A stretch of DNA of 64,000 bases, from NCBI GenBank assembly GCA_028753945.1, contig JAPNXP010000016.1, positions 2,574,001-2,638,000 on the forward strand, given 5' to 3'. Origin of the DNA: Hexactinellida sp. DTS-2022. Lineage: Eukaryota; Porifera; Hexactinellida. The notes under the pieces are model-generated. The model ran no database searches. It had not been told where the DNA came from and saw only the letters and a program-made list of their open reading frames with translations. The first letter of the stretch is position 1. The number at the start of each line of letters is the position of its first letter. Below are positions 62,567 to 64,000 of this stretch, piece after piece. The position numbers and the translations under genes are program-made.

Positions 62567-63424
62567 TCGCCATGTCATCATCACTATGAAGGTGTTAAAT
62601 TATTTCAAAAAGGTGTTACAGAAGGCATCGACCCTTAGAGTGGTGGAAGTTTCCATTTAGTTCATATAATTTTAGAGATATTCAAGTTTGAGTAGAATAT
62701 AATAGCTGATGACTCAGCATTTTTTATGTGTGTGTTGGGTCATCACCCAACATCAACTAACCCATTTTAAATATCGAATTAACAAAATTGTAAAAATACA
62801 TTTTTTTGACGATGTCATAATCACCTCAAGGTGTCAAGACCCACTTGTATAGGTGGTACCTGGCATAAGGACCAATTGATAAATTGAAAGTTTGTTTCTA
62901 TCTTGTATCATCTCTGAGATTAATGAAATTTATCTAATTAGTATAAATATTTAATTTATTTATTTATTATTTAACACCATTATTATATACAGCAAAATAA
63001 ATTAAGTTCAATTATTTGCAATTATTATTAATTTAAATTGAATTTCACTATAATATTTGAATTCCACGCACTCGATAACCCCAATAATCTATTTGGAACC
63101 GTCTATAAGTTAAATACAAAATGAATTAATTATAATTAATTAAGTCAGTCATTAATTGTGCAAGAATATTCTCGCCGAAATAAATATAATCACTTAATCT
63201 GTCGTTGTTGTGGAATGTAAAATCTTAACGGTTCTATCATAAACCATCTTTAGTTTAATGCCATTCATTCATTATATATTGATAATAAATTATATTATTA
63301 GTTATTTATTTTAGCAATGTTATCCATGGTTGGTTGAGTTGAGTCAACAAATTCCTTATATTATATTATTTAATTTAATCAATTGTATAGTAATACTAAA
63401 ATTAAATAGAAGCCAGCTGGAATT

Positions 63425-63535
63425 TATAAGTTAAATCAATATAATTATCGCAAGTTGAATCACTAGAGTAGGATTTAACAAGTTAAATCAATATAATTAT
63501 TACAAGTTGAAACAATAGAATTAGATTTAACACTT
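63425..63535. repeat. About 53-bp tandem duplication
   Basis: AAGTTAAATCAATATAATTA occurs at about 63,428 and 63,480, each followed by CAAGTTGAA and TAG-ATTTAAC. Confidence 0.75.
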
Positions 63536-63779
63536 TACTGAAATTGAAGTGTCAGTAAACAAAGAAATTTCAACCCCCATTTATGGCAGAAATTGACCCC
63601 TTTATTGAAAAATTTCTTCTCTCATCAGACGCAGAATTTTATGGCGAATCCAATTGTGAAATAAAATTTTCGGGTTTAGTAAAACATTTTTTGAGTTATG
63701 GACCAGACAAATTTTGAAAGGTGTTAAAGATGTGTCAAAAATTTGTTAATACAAAATCGTAACCCCAGGTGCAAATTAG

Positions 63780-63935
63780 ACGTCGACTCCGAATCTACAT
63801 GCCAAGTTTCAGCCCTCTATGTATACAGGTGTGGCCAGGGCACCTGCTACGGAGAAATAATAATAATATAAATAAAGGCAGTGATTCTAATACTGGGCCA
63901 CTATACTATAGTATAGTCGGCACAGTAATAATCCG
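63780..63935. repeat. Interspersed repeat, second copy with longer left part
   Basis: Contains GCCAAGTTTCAGCCCTC and then the same block as at 23,576 (GGCAGTGATTCTAATACT; TATAGTCGGCACAGTAATAA). May be the tail of a SINE or LINE. Confidence 0.5.
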
Positions 63936-64000
63936 ATTTCGACTGTAGTACGAACACGGTTAATATTGTTTCTTTGTCCGTAATAAAGTAATAAGCAATA

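Larger units (their letters stand above)
61151..64000. other. Downstream RBM25 sequence, no further exon recognised
   Basis: The ER/RS-rich and PWI-encoding exons expected after 61,150 were not found, so this is probably a long intron. It contains the foldback at 62,439, a 53-bp tandem duplication, a retroelement-like repeat and an A/B-type fragment at 63,944. Confidence 0.5.

Noticed and set aside
62051..62660. Small ORFs around the foldback
   Set aside because: Generated by the inverted repeat; the same residues appear on both strands.
1..64000. tRNA or rRNA genes
   Set aside because: No sequence with both A and B box elements and a foldable acceptor stem was noticed; a covariance-model search would be decisive.

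Overview
The window is nuclear DNA of an animal, most likely an early-branching invertebrate; a sponge-like genome is my best guess, but the species cannot be fixed from sequence alone. The DNA is very AT-rich. Genes have GT-AG spliceosomal introns, and the gene set is metazoan: the spastizin gene ZFYVE26, the splicing factor RBM25, glycerol kinase 5 (GK5), CNC-type bZIP factors, a Death-domain protein and Ig domains resembling those of MALT1. No bacterial operons, CRISPR arrays, rRNA or tRNA genes were seen.

Layout. (1) 1-26,551, minus strand: the 5' third of ZFYVE26, at least 13 exons, running off the left edge. Its largest intron (8,088-21,130) holds two small intronless CNC-bZIP genes, tail to tail (14,207-14,665 plus; 19,737-20,180 minus). 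(2) 26,552-27,694: a divergent intergenic region of about 1.1 kb. (3) 27,695-34,326, plus strand: a six-exon gene whose conceptual protein (about 550 aa) has three ubiquitin-like domains, a CAA-encoded polyglutamine linker and a C-terminal Death domain. (4) 37,995-38,708: an intronless Ser-rich disordered protein. (5) 40,530-42,080: intronless GK5. (6) 42,665-44,602: an intronless, probably mitochondrial, helical-repeat (PPR-like) protein. (7) 46,731-47,363: an intronless tandem-Ig protein resembling the Ig1-Ig2 pair of the paracaspase MALT1. (8) 49,718 to beyond 61,150, plus strand: RBM25 in at least 11 exons, continuing past the window or into unrecognised exons. A second MALT1-like tandem-Ig gene (56,017-56,538) sits inside one of its introns.

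The space between exons is crowded with short inverted-repeat elements of many families, most with CAGT...ACTG ends and TA flanks as in pogo/Tigger-type Tc1/mariner MITEs. Some are nested or chimeric. There are also TTTG, TTG and TACTGTATTA microsatellites, a 1.7 kb minisatellite in RBM25, and GC-rich hairpin clusters.

Housekeeping genes (endolysosomal ZFYVE26, splicing RBM25, metabolic GK5) are interleaved with small single-exon genes that share a TATA box 54-99 nt before the start codon: two bZIPs, two tandem-Ig proteins and the Ser-rich protein. These, with the ubiquitin-like/Death gene, are the most novel content. They look like lineage-specific signalling or stress and immunity components, but that function is inferred from domains only.
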